A DNA stretch of 64,000 nucleotides from Candidatus Petromonas tenebris (GTDB lineage Bacteria > Bacillota > Clostridia > Peptostreptococcales > Caminicellaceae), in the NCBI GenBank assembly GCA_014236755.1, contig JACCKY010000015.1:1-64000 (forward strand), written 5' to 3'. A program made the position numbers and the translations under genes. Shown piece by piece: positions 47,141-55,378 of this stretch. Every line of letters begins with the position of its first letter. The stretch's first letter is position 1. Below the pieces are notes generated by a model. The model worked only from the letters and a program-made list of their open reading frames with translations. It had not been told where the DNA came from and searched no databases.

Positions 47141-47695
47141 TTAATCCTCCTCGCTGTAAAAAGAAATAATTGTATTTCCATATCTTCTTTCTTTAAATTT
47201 TATTAAACGTCCAATTTTAGGTGGTAAATTGTCGTTAATGTCATGTTCTACAACTATTAAGCCCTCTAGATTCAATAGTTTATTATTATGTATTTCCTCT
47301 ATACAAGGAATCACAAATCCTTTTAAGTATGGGGGATCCATAAATATTATATCAAATTTTTCCTTGTTTTTCCCAAAGTTCTTAATAGATAAAAAAACAT
47401 CTTGTATAAAAACTTCAATTTTATCATTTAATTTAGTTTTACTTATATTTTCTTTAATGATATTATAGCACTTTTTATTTTTCTCTATTAAATATGCACA
47501 TGATGCCCCTCTACTTACAGCTTCAATTCCTAAATTTCCTGTGCCTGAAAACAAGTCTAAGACTTTAGAGTTTGGTATATAGGGGGCTAAAATATTAAAG
47601 AGTGATTCTTTCACTCTATCACTAGTGGGTCTGGTTTTTAAACCTTTTAGACTTTTGAGTTTAACACCTTTAGCCTGTCCACCTATTACTCTCAT
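47141..47695 (-). CDS. rsmD: 16S rRNA (guanine966-N2)-methyltransferase RsmD
   Basis: About 184 residues. [16 protein letters not shown] start, [16 protein letters not shown] near 22-37, SAM site [19 protein letters not shown] near 47-65, and catalytic DPPY in [11 protein letters not shown] near 120. I start at ATG 47695 after AAAGGAG; open frame upstream of it has no site. Directly coupled to coaD, the common rsmD-coaD pair. Confidence 0.95.
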   Translation of the reverse strand: MRVIGGQAKGVKLKSLKGLKTRPTSDRVKESLFNILAPYIPNSKVLDLFSGTGNLGIEAVSRGASCAYLIEKNKKCYNIIKENISKTKLNDKIEVFIQDVFLSIKNFGKNKEKFDIIFMDPPYLKGFVIPCIEEIHNNKLLNLEGLIVVEHDINDNLPPKIGRLIKFKERRYGNTIISFYSEED

Positions 47696-47720
47696 AGGCT
47701 TCGCTCCTTTCAATAAATAT

Positions 47721-47749
47721 ATTTTAGCATAAATGTAAAATACAAACAA
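47721..47749 (-). promoter_or_regulatory. Probable sigma-A promoter of rsmD-coaD
   Basis: On the minus strand TTGTTT (47744-47749), 17 bases, TAAAAT (47721-47726). Confidence 0.55.
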
Positions 47750-47779
47750 ACAAAATAAAATATATATAAATTATTTGTT

Positions 47780-47825
47780 AGGCAAAAAAAGAAGAGGTAA
47801 CAGCAAGCCACTACCTCTTCTTTTT
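47780..47825 (-). terminator. SASP gene terminator
   Basis: GAAGAGGTA (47791-47799) with TACCTCTTC (47812-47820), extended by A/T pairs; minus strand ends in TTTTTTT. Confidence 0.85.
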
Positions 47826-47834
47826 ATATTATAA

Positions 47835-48050
47835 TTATTTACCTGACATTTGTCTTTCAGCCATTTCCACTAATCTTTTAGTCATATATCCACCGACATA
47901 ACCGTTCTGTCTAGCAGTTAAATTACCTTTATCAACTGTTTGATAGTTTGATAATCCAAGCTCGTTGGCAATTTCAAATTTCATTTGATTAAGTGCTTGT
48001 TTAGCTTCTGGTACAAGCTGTCTATTTCTTCCTGTATTGTTGTTAGCCAT
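47835..48050 (-). CDS. Alpha/beta-type small acid-soluble spore protein
   Basis: 71-residue DNA-coating protein of the dormant spore. The family core is clear: EAKQALNQMKFEIANELGL (about 15-33) containing the germination-protease cleavage region, then QNGYVGGYMTKRLVEMAER (48-66). Strong GGAGGTG site, monocistronic, with its own terminator. A sigma-G promoter is expected; CATTGTG near 48085 resembles a -10 but no matching -35 was convincing. It marks the organism as an endospore former. Confidence 0.95.
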   Translation of the reverse strand: MANNNTGRNRQLVPEAKQALNQMKFEIANELGLSNYQTVDKGNLTARQNGYVGGYMTKRLVEMAERQMSGK

Positions 48051-48163
48051 TGTTTATCACCTCCTGTAGTATTAATTTTTCCACAATGATAATTATTTAC
48101 TCTTAGTAATTTTTGCATGTTTTGTTAACTAGTAGCTTGACAGGAGGTAATATTTACTTAGCT

Positions 48164-50218
48164 TTAAATAGTGAAATCATTGTATATATTACCAAATAGA
48201 TTTTCTGTTTTTAGTTTTAAAGCTTCTTTATCATTTGAATTTAATTTATTAAAGTTTTTCACAATATACAGTGCTTCTTCCTGAGACTTCTTAAGTATAT
48301 TTACATGTTTAAACAAGTCAGCTATCTTAAGTTCTGGCAAGCCGTGTTGCTTCGTACCGAAAAAATCTCCCGGTCCTCTAAGTTTCAGATCTTTTTCTGC
48401 GATTATAAATCCATTGTTTGTATTTTCCATGGTTTTCATTCGCTCTATAGTAACTTTACTATTGCTTTCACTTATTAAAAAACAGTATGATTGTAGGCTG
48501 CTTCGACCTACCCTACCTCGAAGTTGATGGAGTTGTGCTAGGCCAAACCTTTCGGCATTTTGAATTACCATTATTGAGGCATTAGGTACGTTGACTCCAA
48601 CTTCTATCACTGTAGTAGTTATTAAAATTTCAATTTCACCGGATTTAAACTTTTTCATGATAGTTTCTTTGTCTTCAGAGTTCATTTTACCGTGTACCAA
48701 ACCTAACTTGTTTGAGTTGAAATAATTGTCTTTAAGATTTTCATATAGATCAATTGCAGATTGTGCATCTATTTTGTCAGAGTCTTCAACTAGAGGACAA
48801 ACTATATAAGCTTGTCTACCTTTAGTAATTTCCTTTTTTATAAAATTATATAACTTTTCAGTTTCCTTCGGTGATATGTGGTAAGTTTTAACATGCTTTC
48901 TTCCAGGTGGGAGTTCATCAATTATCGATATGTCCAGGTCTCCGTATAATATAAGAGATAAAGTTCTAGGTATTGGAGTTGCTGTCATTACTAATACATC
49001 AGGATTATATCCTTTTTGCTTTAAAAAGCTTCTTTGCCTGACTCCAAATCTATGTTGTTCATCTGTTACCACTAGCCCTAGGTTTTTAAAAACAACTTTA
49101 TCTTGGATTAATGCATGGGTTCCTATTATGATATCTAACTTACCACGCTTGATATATTCAAGAATTTTACTTCTATCTTTTACACTTTTAGTTAAAACAC
49201 CAACCTTGATACCAAGGGGTTTTAAGATATTTTCAAAGGTCTTGAAATGTTGTTCGGCTAAGATCTCCGTAGGTGCCATTAAAGTACTTTGATATCCATT
49301 TAAGCATGATAAATACATTGCTAACAAAGCAATGATAGTTTTACCAGAACCTACATCCCCTTGTATAAGTCTATTCATCCCCTTTGGACTTGTCATATCT
49401 TTAATAATGTCATTTAATGCATTAACTTGGGCATTGGTCAGTTTAAAGGGCAGCATGTCAATCAAGTCCTGAACTTGAGGAAACATATCAAATTTTATAC
49501 CATTATTTGATTCAGTATTATTTTTTTTTATCATTAATAGTCCAAATTGCAAAAAAAACAATTCTTCAAATACAAGTCTATATTTTGCTACTTTTAATGA
49601 GCGGGATGAAGATGGGAAATGTATATTTTTAATTGCATAATTAATATCACATATTTTGTTTTTTTCTAAAATATATGAAGGTAAATATTCCTTTATAGTT
49701 ATTCTATACTCTGAAATAAGTTTTTTTTGTAAAGTAATTATTTCATTTTGAGATAATCCATTGATTAGAGGATATTTAGGAGTTAAAGAGCAAAAATCCT
49801 CTATACTTTCTTTCTGAATGTTTCTAAATTTAGGATGATTGATTTGAACTTCTCCATTTATTATATTAATATTCCCATAAAAATAGTATTTTTCATTATT
49901 CTTAAAGATTTTTTTTAAATATGAAGAATTATAAAATATGACATAACCTATACCCGTATTATCCTGTATGGGAAGTTTTAAAATTCTTTTATTTTTTGTT
50001 GTTATTTCTTGAATTTTACCACATACTTTTCCAATAATTGTAGCTTTTTCATTATGTCTAACTTTATTTAAGGTCTTTAAATTTTTCCTATTTTCATAGG
50101 TAGTTGGGAAATAATAAAGAAGATCGGCAACTGTATATAATCCCAATTTATTGAACTTTGATGTTTTCTTTGCACCGACACCTTTTAGGCTCGAAATCGG
50201 ATCATCTAATCGTATCAT
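48164..50218 (-). CDS. recG: ATP-dependent DNA helicase RecG
   Basis: Branch-migrating helicase for stalled forks and Holliday junctions. 684 residues: N-terminal wedge/OB domain (SLKGVGAKKTSKFNKLGL), Walker A QGDVGSGKT near 282, DEAH-type box TDEQHRFG near 385, MTATPIPRT near 410, and C-terminal helicase motifs (VEVGVNVPNASIMVIQNAERFGL in pieces, QLRGRVGRS). Last in the yloU-yloV-recG order. Confidence 0.97.
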   Translation of the reverse strand: MIRLDDPISSLKGVGAKKTSKFNKLGLYTVADLLYYFPTTYENRKNLKTLNKVRHNEKATIIGKVCGKIQEITTKNKRILKLPIQDNTGIGYVIFYNSSYLKKIFKNNEKYYFYGNINIINGEVQINHPKFRNIQKESIEDFCSLTPKYPLINGLSQNEIITLQKKLISEYRITIKEYLPSYILEKNKICDINYAIKNIHFPSSSRSLKVAKYRLVFEELFFLQFGLLMIKKNNTESNNGIKFDMFPQVQDLIDMLPFKLTNAQVNALNDIIKDMTSPKGMNRLIQGDVGSGKTIIALLAMYLSCLNGYQSTLMAPTEILAEQHFKTFENILKPLGIKVGVLTKSVKDRSKILEYIKRGKLDIIIGTHALIQDKVVFKNLGLVVTDEQHRFGVRQRSFLKQKGYNPDVLVMTATPIPRTLSLILYGDLDISIIDELPPGRKHVKTYHISPKETEKLYNFIKKEITKGRQAYIVCPLVEDSDKIDAQSAIDLYENLKDNYFNSNKLGLVHGKMNSEDKETIMKKFKSGEIEILITTTVIEVGVNVPNASIMVIQNAERFGLAQLHQLRGRVGRSSLQSYCFLISESNSKVTIERMKTMENTNNGFIIAEKDLKLRGPGDFFGTKQHGLPELKIADLFKHVNILKKSQEEALYIVKNFNKLNSNDKEALKLKTENLFGNIYNDFTI

Positions 50219-50291
50219 TTTAACACCTCAGGTTATTAAATGATCAAAGAATAATTATTAGTTAACGATTTATTACTACATGCTGTTAAAA

Positions 50292-51905
50292 CTACTCAAC
50301 TGAAAATATATAATAGTATAACGGCTGACCGCCAAAATATATTTCTACATCTAAATCAGGATATTTTTCTTGAATTTTTGTAGCAAGTGACTTGGCTTCT
50401 TCTTCATCTATTTCTTCTCCATAGTAAATGGTCAGAATTTCGTAATCATTATTTAATACTTGATTTACAGCTTCTAAGGCAACCGAATTAACGCTATTTC
50501 CTACAGTTGAAATTTTTCCATCCAAAATTCCTAGTATATCTCCCTTCTTAATTGTAAGACCATTAAAATTAGAATCCCGAACAGAGTACGTAATCTGAAT
50601 AGTTTTTACTGATTCAATAGCTTTGCTCATTCTATCAGTGTTTTCTTCTATACTTGCCGAAGGATCGAATTCAATGATAGACGTAATCCCCTGTGGAATT
50701 GTTTTAGTAGGAATTACAATTACATTTTTTTTGCTTAATTCCTTAGCTTGATTTGCAGCTAGCACTATATTACTGTTATTTGGAAATATAAAAATATTTT
50801 CAGCATTAATTTCATTAACGGCCTTTAAAAGATCTTCAGTACTAGGGTTCATAGTTTGTCCCCCGGTTATTACCTTGTCAACATTTAAATCATTTAAAAT
50901 ATTTAAAAGCCCTTCTCCCATGGCAACAGCAATCAGACCATATTTTTTTGCTTCGGATTTATTATGGACTTTTTCATCAAAAACTTTATTTCTATGTTGA
51001 TGTTTCATATTGTCAATTTTTATATTTATGAGTTCACCTAAATCTAAACCATATTCAATTATTTTACCGGGATTATTGGTATGTATATGGACTTTAACTA
51101 AATCTTCATCACCAACAACCAGCAGACTGTCGCCTAAATTCTTAATTTTTTCTTTTAGGTTGTCAGGATTTAAAGATTTTCCCTGTACGATAAATTCAGT
51201 ACAGTAACTGAATTTGATATCTCGACCATGGGGTGTATCATCATGTATCTTTAAATTATTTAAATCAGATTCAATATCTATATCTTCTTTTCCTGAAATA
51301 ACTTCATAAAACCCTTTTAAAATGAAAATTAAACCCTTTCCACCAGCATCAACTACACCAGCTTGTTTTAAAACATCTAGCAATTCCGGTGTTCTCTCAA
51401 GACTAGCTTCAGCATGTCTGATTATTCCATAAAAAAAATCACTAAAATCAATATTTTTATTTGCTAGTTCGTAAGCTTTTTTGCCAGTTTCCTTAATTAT
51501 TGTGAGAATTGTGCCCTCTATTGGTTTCATAACTGCTCTATAAGCAGTATCTGAAGCATTTTTAAGGGCATTTGCAAAGTCTTTTATGGTAAGTATTTCT
51601 TTACCCTGACAACCCTTTTCAAAGCCCCTTAGTATTTGAGATAGTATTACACCTGAATTACCCCTTGCTCCCATCAAAGAACCATTTGCAGCGGCTTTAG
51701 CAATGCTGTGAACTGTCTTGCCCTGTACTTTTGATATTTCATTTATTGCTGAATCCATGGTTAATGACATGTTAGTTCCCGTATCTCCGTCAGGAACCGG
51801 AAAAACATTAAGAGAATCCACAACCTCTCTATTTTTATTTAGTATTGAAGCTCCTTGGATAAACATTTTTTTTAATATTTCACCATCTATGTGTTTGATT
51901 TTCAA
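50292..51905 (-). CDS. DAK/DegV-type kinase protein YloV (FakA-like)
   Basis: 537 residues. N-terminal DAK2 (DhaL) domain with FPVPDGDTGTNM near 32-43 and GARGNSGVILSQI near 78-90 binding ATP and metal; middle domain; C-terminal DegV-like region (VITGGQTMNPSTEDLL, FPNNSNIVLAANQA). In staphylococci the homologue FakA is the ATP-binding half of fatty acid kinase with FakB lipid carriers, so a link to exogenous fatty-acid use is likely but inferred. It follows yloU by 14 bases. Confidence 0.9.
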   Translation of the reverse strand: MKIKHIDGEILKKMFIQGASILNKNREVVDSLNVFPVPDGDTGTNMSLTMDSAINEISKVQGKTVHSIAKAAANGSLMGARGNSGVILSQILRGFEKGCQGKEILTIKDFANALKNASDTAYRAVMKPIEGTILTIIKETGKKAYELANKNIDFSDFFYGIIRHAEASLERTPELLDVLKQAGVVDAGGKGLIFILKGFYEVISGKEDIDIESDLNNLKIHDDTPHGRDIKFSYCTEFIVQGKSLNPDNLKEKIKNLGDSLLVVGDEDLVKVHIHTNNPGKIIEYGLDLGELINIKIDNMKHQHRNKVFDEKVHNKSEAKKYGLIAVAMGEGLLNILNDLNVDKVITGGQTMNPSTEDLLKAVNEINAENIFIFPNNSNIVLAANQAKELSKKNVIVIPTKTIPQGITSIIEFDPSASIEENTDRMSKAIESVKTIQITYSVRDSNFNGLTIKKGDILGILDGKISTVGNSVNSVALEAVNQVLNNDYEILTIYYGEEIDEEEAKSLATKIQEKYPDLDVEIYFGGQPLYYYIFSVE

Positions 51906-51919
51906 GATTGTACCCTCCT

Positions 51920-52276
51920 TTAGCTTTGTACTCTTACTCCTTCAATATTGATATTTACTTTTTTTACTGTCATTCCTGTTTGATTCTCCACATTATATTT
52001 TACTTTTTCTATTATGTTATTTGCTACTACTGAAATTTTAGTTCCAAACTGAACAATTATATACAGGTCAATTATTACAGAATTATCTTCAATGTGGATT
52101 TTTACTCCTTTATCCAGGTTTTCTTTTTTTAGTAACCTAACTATGCCGTCTGCTGCAGATTTAGAAGCCATTCCGACAAGGCCATAGCATTCGATTGCTG
52201 AAGCTCCAGCTATAGTTGAGATAACATCATTACTAATATATACTGAGCCCATAGAATTTTCTATTTTTGCAGTCAT
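51920..52276 (-). CDS. Asp23/Gls24 family envelope stress protein YloU
   Basis: 118-residue Asp23 (DUF322) protein: GSVYISNDVISTIAGASAIE, CYGLVGMASKS, DNSVIIDLYIIVQFG and VEKVKYNVENQTGMTV-type C-terminus. Family members lie near the membrane and are induced by alkaline or envelope stress; the function of YloU is unknown. First gene of the transcript with yloV and divergent from rpmB. Confidence 0.92.
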   Translation of the reverse strand: MTAKIENSMGSVYISNDVISTIAGASAIECYGLVGMASKSAADGIVRLLKKENLDKGVKIHIEDNSVIIDLYIIVQFGTKISVVANNIIEKVKYNVENQTGMTVKKVNINIEGVRVQS

Positions 52277-52308
52277 ATAAAAACCTCCTTCATGATTTGA
52301 GGAATACT

Positions 52309-52338
52309 ATTATAATATATATTATTATTCTATAGCAA
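52309..52338 (-). promoter_or_regulatory. Sigma-A promoter of yloU-yloV
   Basis: On the minus strand TTGCTA (52333-52338), 18 bases, TATAAT (52309-52314). Confidence 0.7.
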
Positions 52339-52408
52339 TGTTTATATATATTCAATTGTTTAATAAAAGAAAAGATTAAGTAAAATGAGGAATAATTGAT
52401 TATTAATG

Positions 52409-52438
52409 TTGCATAGAATAACTATATTATGATAAAAT
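52409..52438 (+). promoter_or_regulatory. Sigma-A promoter of rpmB
   Basis: TTGCAT (52409-52414), 18 bases, TAAAAT (52433-52438), 47 bases before the rpmB start. Confidence 0.6.
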
Positions 52439-52484
52439 AGATATGTTTTTAAATGGATGATTAACACTCGAGGAGGTGTAATAT

Positions 52485-52676
52485 ATGGCGAAAAAATGTG
52501 ATATTTGTGGAAAGGGCAAACTATCAGGAAATAAAGTAAGTCACTCAGTTCGTCGTACTAGAAGAACCTGGACTCCAAACATAAAAAGAGTTAAGGCCAT
52601 GGTTGATGGTTCACCAAAGAGAATTACTGTTTGTACAAGATGTTTGCGTTCAGGTAAAGTAGAAAGAGCAATATAA
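52485..52676 (+). CDS. rpmB: 50S ribosomal protein L28
   Basis: 63 residues, AKKCDICGKGKLSGNKVSHS start and TRRTWTPNIKRVKAM, VCTRCLRSGKV; the CxxC...CxxC cysteines mark the zinc-binding form. GGAGGTG upstream. The only plus-strand gene in this section, divergent from yloU and convergent with the small membrane protein genes, exactly the Bacillus arrangement. Confidence 0.97.
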   Translation: MAKKCDICGKGKLSGNKVSHSVRRTRRTWTPNIKRVKAMVDGSPKRITVCTRCLRSGKVERAI

Positions 52677-52687
52677 CTTGATTTGTA

Positions 52688-52720
52688 AAAGGCCTACAAT
52701 TCTAAGTAGGCTTTTTTTAC
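52688..52720 (+). terminator. rpmB terminator
   Basis: GCCTAC (52692-52697) with GTAGGC (52706-52711) followed by TTTTTTT. It may also end the convergent small gene, whose stop is at 52728. Confidence 0.85.
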
Positions 52721-52727
52721 TTTTTGT

Positions 52728-52892
52728 TTATATAAAAAGCTTATATCCTGTAAATATAAGCAAGATACCCAGTAAAATCATCCAAACATTATAGGGCAGT
52801 ACAATAACTAAAATTGTAATTACTCCTATGGACGCTAGGAGTAGGCACAGTAATTTTTCACATCCTGCAAATCTTCTTCTATGTATACCCAT
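52728..52892 (-). CDS. Small membrane protein, 54 residues (twin A)
   Basis: ATG at 52892 after GGAGAGGTG, stop TAA at 52728-52730. MGIHRRRFAGCEKLL is a basic cytoplasmic-type opening, then hydrophobic LLLASIGVITILVIVLP and WMILLGILLIFTGYKLF, two possible membrane helices with a PxxxW turn between. It resembles its neighbour at 52909-53073 in length, helix plan and the P...W..LL pattern, suggesting duplication. I know no function. Location matches the spoVM place of Bacillus, but the sequence is not SpoVM. Confidence 0.75.
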   Translation of the reverse strand: MGIHRRRFAGCEKLLCLLLASIGVITILVIVLPYNVWMILLGILLIFTGYKLFI

Positions 52893-52908
52893 ATTCACCT
52901 CTCCTTTT

Positions 52909-53073
52909 TTAGTAAGATAGATACCGAAAGAGAATTATTAAAAATACGACTAGAAGACAAAATAATATTGTATACCATATTTTTAATGGAACAAATTCTA
53001 TAACAATTATTGTACCTGTTAATCCAAGTATTACTCCTAAAATTTTTCTGATTAACAGCCCTCTTCGTTTCAT
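52909..53073 (-). CDS. Small membrane protein, 54 residues (twin B)
   Basis: ATG at 53073 after GGAGTGAG, stop at 52909-52911, 16 bases before twin A. MKRRGLLIRKILG is basic, then GVILGLTGTIIVIEFVPL and WYTILFCLLVVFLIILF, giving the same two-helix, PxxxW layout as twin A. Co-transcription of B then A is likely; nothing else is in this 495-bp stretch apart from the two terminators. Function unknown. Confidence 0.75.
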   Translation of the reverse strand: MKRRGLLIRKILGVILGLTGTIIVIEFVPLKIWYTILFCLLVVFLIILFRYLSY

Positions 53074-53127
53074 AAAACTCACTCCCTAGGCTTATTAATA
53101 TATAGTATTCTTATATCCTTTTTTATG

Positions 53128-53160
53128 ACACAAAAAAAACCTACTTAGCGTAGGTTTTTC
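53128..53160 (-). terminator. thiN terminator
   Basis: AAAAACCTAC (53135-53144) with GTAGGTTTTT (53150-53159); the minus strand continues with eight T. Confidence 0.88.
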
Positions 53161-53172
53161 AATTAGAAAGTC

Positions 53173-53808
53173 TCAATCTCTTGCCTTTATAACTAAAAGT
53201 TGGCCACTTTGAATTTTTATAGTGGCTTTTTTGTCAACAAAGCTATTGCTGATTCCTAGGGATGAACCGAGCCTGATCTCAGCATTATGAAGAGGAAATT
53301 TAAGGCCTTTTAAAGTTATTCCCGTAACTTTTTCAGTTAAGGGTAATATGGATATAAAGTCACCATTATTGCCATATAACTCAATTTCCTTATCAATTAG
53401 ATATATTTCATTATTTTCATTAATTATCCTTGCAAAAACGCCTTTTTCTAAAAGTTTTTTTAACAATGCTATATTGGCCAAAGTATGATCCATTCTACTT
53501 CCTATTGTACCAATATAAATAATTTCTGAAGGATTTTTAGACAGTGCAAAATCAGTTGCTAGCTCTGTATCTGTAGCATCCTTATCGACGGGAAATTTAA
53601 GGAATTTCACCTTTTTAGAAACAAATAATTTCCTGTTCTTTTCATCTATTGAATCTAAATCTCCTATTACTATATGGGGTATAGCACCCATATTAACTAG
53701 ATGCTTTGCACCACCATCAGCACAAATAATTAAATCTGCTTCAATTATAATTTTTTTATAAAAATTATAATTCTCTATGTTACCGTTTGATACAATTAAG
53801 CATTTCAT
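53173..53808 (-). CDS. thiN: Thiamine pyrophosphokinase
   Basis: Converts thiamine to thiamine diphosphate. 211 residues: ADLIICADGGAKHLVNMG near 28-45, PHIVIGDLDSID near 48-59, FPVDKDATDTELA near 75-87 and GSRMDHTLANIALL near 110-123 are the TPK signature. The ATG shares one base with the rpe stop (TAATG), so translation is coupled. Terminator follows. Confidence 0.95.
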   Translation of the reverse strand: MKCLIVSNGNIENYNFYKKIIIEADLIICADGGAKHLVNMGAIPHIVIGDLDSIDEKNRKLFVSKKVKFLKFPVDKDATDTELATDFALSKNPSEIIYIGTIGSRMDHTLANIALLKKLLEKGVFARIINENNEIYLIDKEIELYGNNGDFISILPLTEKVTGITLKGLKFPLHNAEIRLGSSLGISNSFVDKKATIKIQSGQLLVIKARD

Positions 53809-54479
53809 TATTTCTTCACCGAAACCTTACTTGTCTTGTCTCTAAAACTATTTACAGTTTCCGAAATATTATCACTCTTAAATATAGCGGAACCAGCTAC
53901 TATAACATTAGCACCAGCTTCCACAACTTTTTCAACATTATCTAACTTTATTCCACCGTCTACTTCGATATCGATATTTAATTGTCTATCTAAAATCATA
54001 TCTTTAAGTCTTTTTATCTTATTCAAAGTATTTCTTATAAACTTTTGTCCTCCAAATCCTGGATTAACGGACATAAGCAGTACCATATCTAATTCATCCA
54101 ATATTTCTTCAATAGTACATAAAGGTGTAGCCGGATTTAATGAAACGGCTGCCTTGATTCCATGGGACTTGATATTTTGTATAGTTCTATGTAAATGGGT
54201 ACATGCTTCAACATGTACAGTTAATATGTTTGCTCCAGCATTTACAAAGTTTTCTATATATTTATCAGGATTGGTTATCATTAGATGTACATCAAAGGGT
54301 AGGCTAGTTTTCCCTTTTAAACTCTCTAATACCGGTGGACCAATTGTTATATTGGGAACAAAATAACCATCCATTATATCTATGTGCAACAAATCAACCC
54401 CAGCTTTTTCAACAGTTTTAACATTATCCAATAAATTTCCAAAATCAGCTGAGAGTATGGAGGGTGCAATTTTAATCAT
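53808..54479 (-). CDS. rpe: Ribulose-phosphate 3-epimerase
   Basis: Interconverts ribulose 5-phosphate and xylulose 5-phosphate. 223 residues, TIM barrel: [18 protein letters not shown] start, [19 protein letters not shown] near 30-48, [13 protein letters not shown] near 63-75, [13 protein letters not shown] near 140-152 and [11 protein letters not shown] near 176. Follows rsgA by two bases. Confidence 0.96.
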   Translation of the reverse strand: MIKIAPSILSADFGNLLDNVKTVEKAGVDLLHIDIMDGYFVPNITIGPPVLESLKGKTSLPFDVHLMITNPDKYIENFVNAGANILTVHVEACTHLHRTIQNIKSHGIKAAVSLNPATPLCTIEEILDELDMVLLMSVNPGFGGQKFIRNTLNKIKRLKDMILDRQLNIDIEVDGGIKLDNVEKVVEAGANVIVAGSAIFKSDNISETVNSFRDKTSKVSVKK

Positions 54480-54481
54480 AA

Positions 54482-55366
54482 TTAGTACCTCCTATCTTTA
54501 TTTTCTAAAATCTGGTTTATAAAATATACATAATTATTGTAACGATTAATATTTATATGTCCGTTTTCTACTGCTTCTTTCACCTTGCATTTCGGTTCAT
54601 TAACGTGGATACAATTTGAAAATTTACATTCATACATGAAATTGCGAAACTCAGGGAAAAAATAGCTTAATTCATCAGCTTTAATATAGCCTATGTCTAA
54701 GGAAGTAAAGCCTGGTGTATCTACTACCCATCCACCAAAATCAAGTTTTAACAGTTCAGTATGTCTTGTAGTATGTTTTCCCCTCTTGATTTTTGAGCTT
54801 ATATCTCCCGTTTTAAGCTGTAGACCAGTTTGAACTTCGTTTAAAATACTAGACTTGCCTACTCCAGATGGACCTGCAAAAACCGTTATTTTGTCCTTCA
54901 ATACACTACGGATTTCATCCATTCCAATTTGTTTTTTTACACTTGTAAAAATAACTTTATAACCTGTATTTTTATATGTTTCAATAATATCTCTACTAAT
55001 GTTTTGTATATCAAGATCAATCTTATTGATGCATATGCTAAGATTTAAATTATGATATTCTCCCATAATAAGCAGTTTATCTAGAAGCTGAAAATTTGGC
55101 TCAGGATTTGTGGCTGCAAACACGATTATAGCCTGTTCTACATTGGCAACAGGGGGTCTTATGAGTTCAACTTGTCTATCTATAATATCTTCAATAACCC
55201 CTTCGTTAGTACTGGCATTTATAGAAAATAGAACATAGTCACCAACTAAAGGAGTTATATTTTTATTTCTGAATCTCCCCCGCGCTCGACATTCATAAAC
55301 ATTACCATTATGTTTAACGTAGTAAAATCCTCCTATCCCCTTAACAATTATGCCTTTTTGTGACAT
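54482..55366 (-). CDS. rsgA: Ribosome small subunit-dependent GTPase RsgA
   Basis: Circularly permuted GTPase for 30S maturation. 294 residues: N-terminal OB fold, G4 NKIDL near 112, G1 GPSGVGKSS near 163-171, G3 DTPGFTSLD near 212-220, C-terminal zinc site [14 protein letters not shown]. Twelve bases after prkC; in Bacillus it is a PrkC substrate and gene neighbour. Confidence 0.96.
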   Translation of the reverse strand: MSQKGIIVKGIGGFYYVKHNGNVYECRARGRFRNKNITPLVGDYVLFSINASTNEGVIEDIIDRQVELIRPPVANVEQAIIVFAATNPEPNFQLLDKLLIMGEYHNLNLSICINKIDLDIQNISRDIIETYKNTGYKVIFTSVKKQIGMDEIRSVLKDKITVFAGPSGVGKSSILNEVQTGLQLKTGDISSKIKRGKHTTRHTELLKLDFGGWVVDTPGFTSLDIGYIKADELSYFFPEFRNFMYECKFSNCIHVNEPKCKVKEAVENGHININRYNNYVYFINQILENKDRRY

Positions 55367-55378
55367 CTGATTCCTCCC

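Noticed and set aside
52728-53073. Twin small proteins as SpoVM
   Set aside because: SpoVM is a 26-residue amphipathic peptide; these are 54-residue hydrophobic proteins with no similarity to it.
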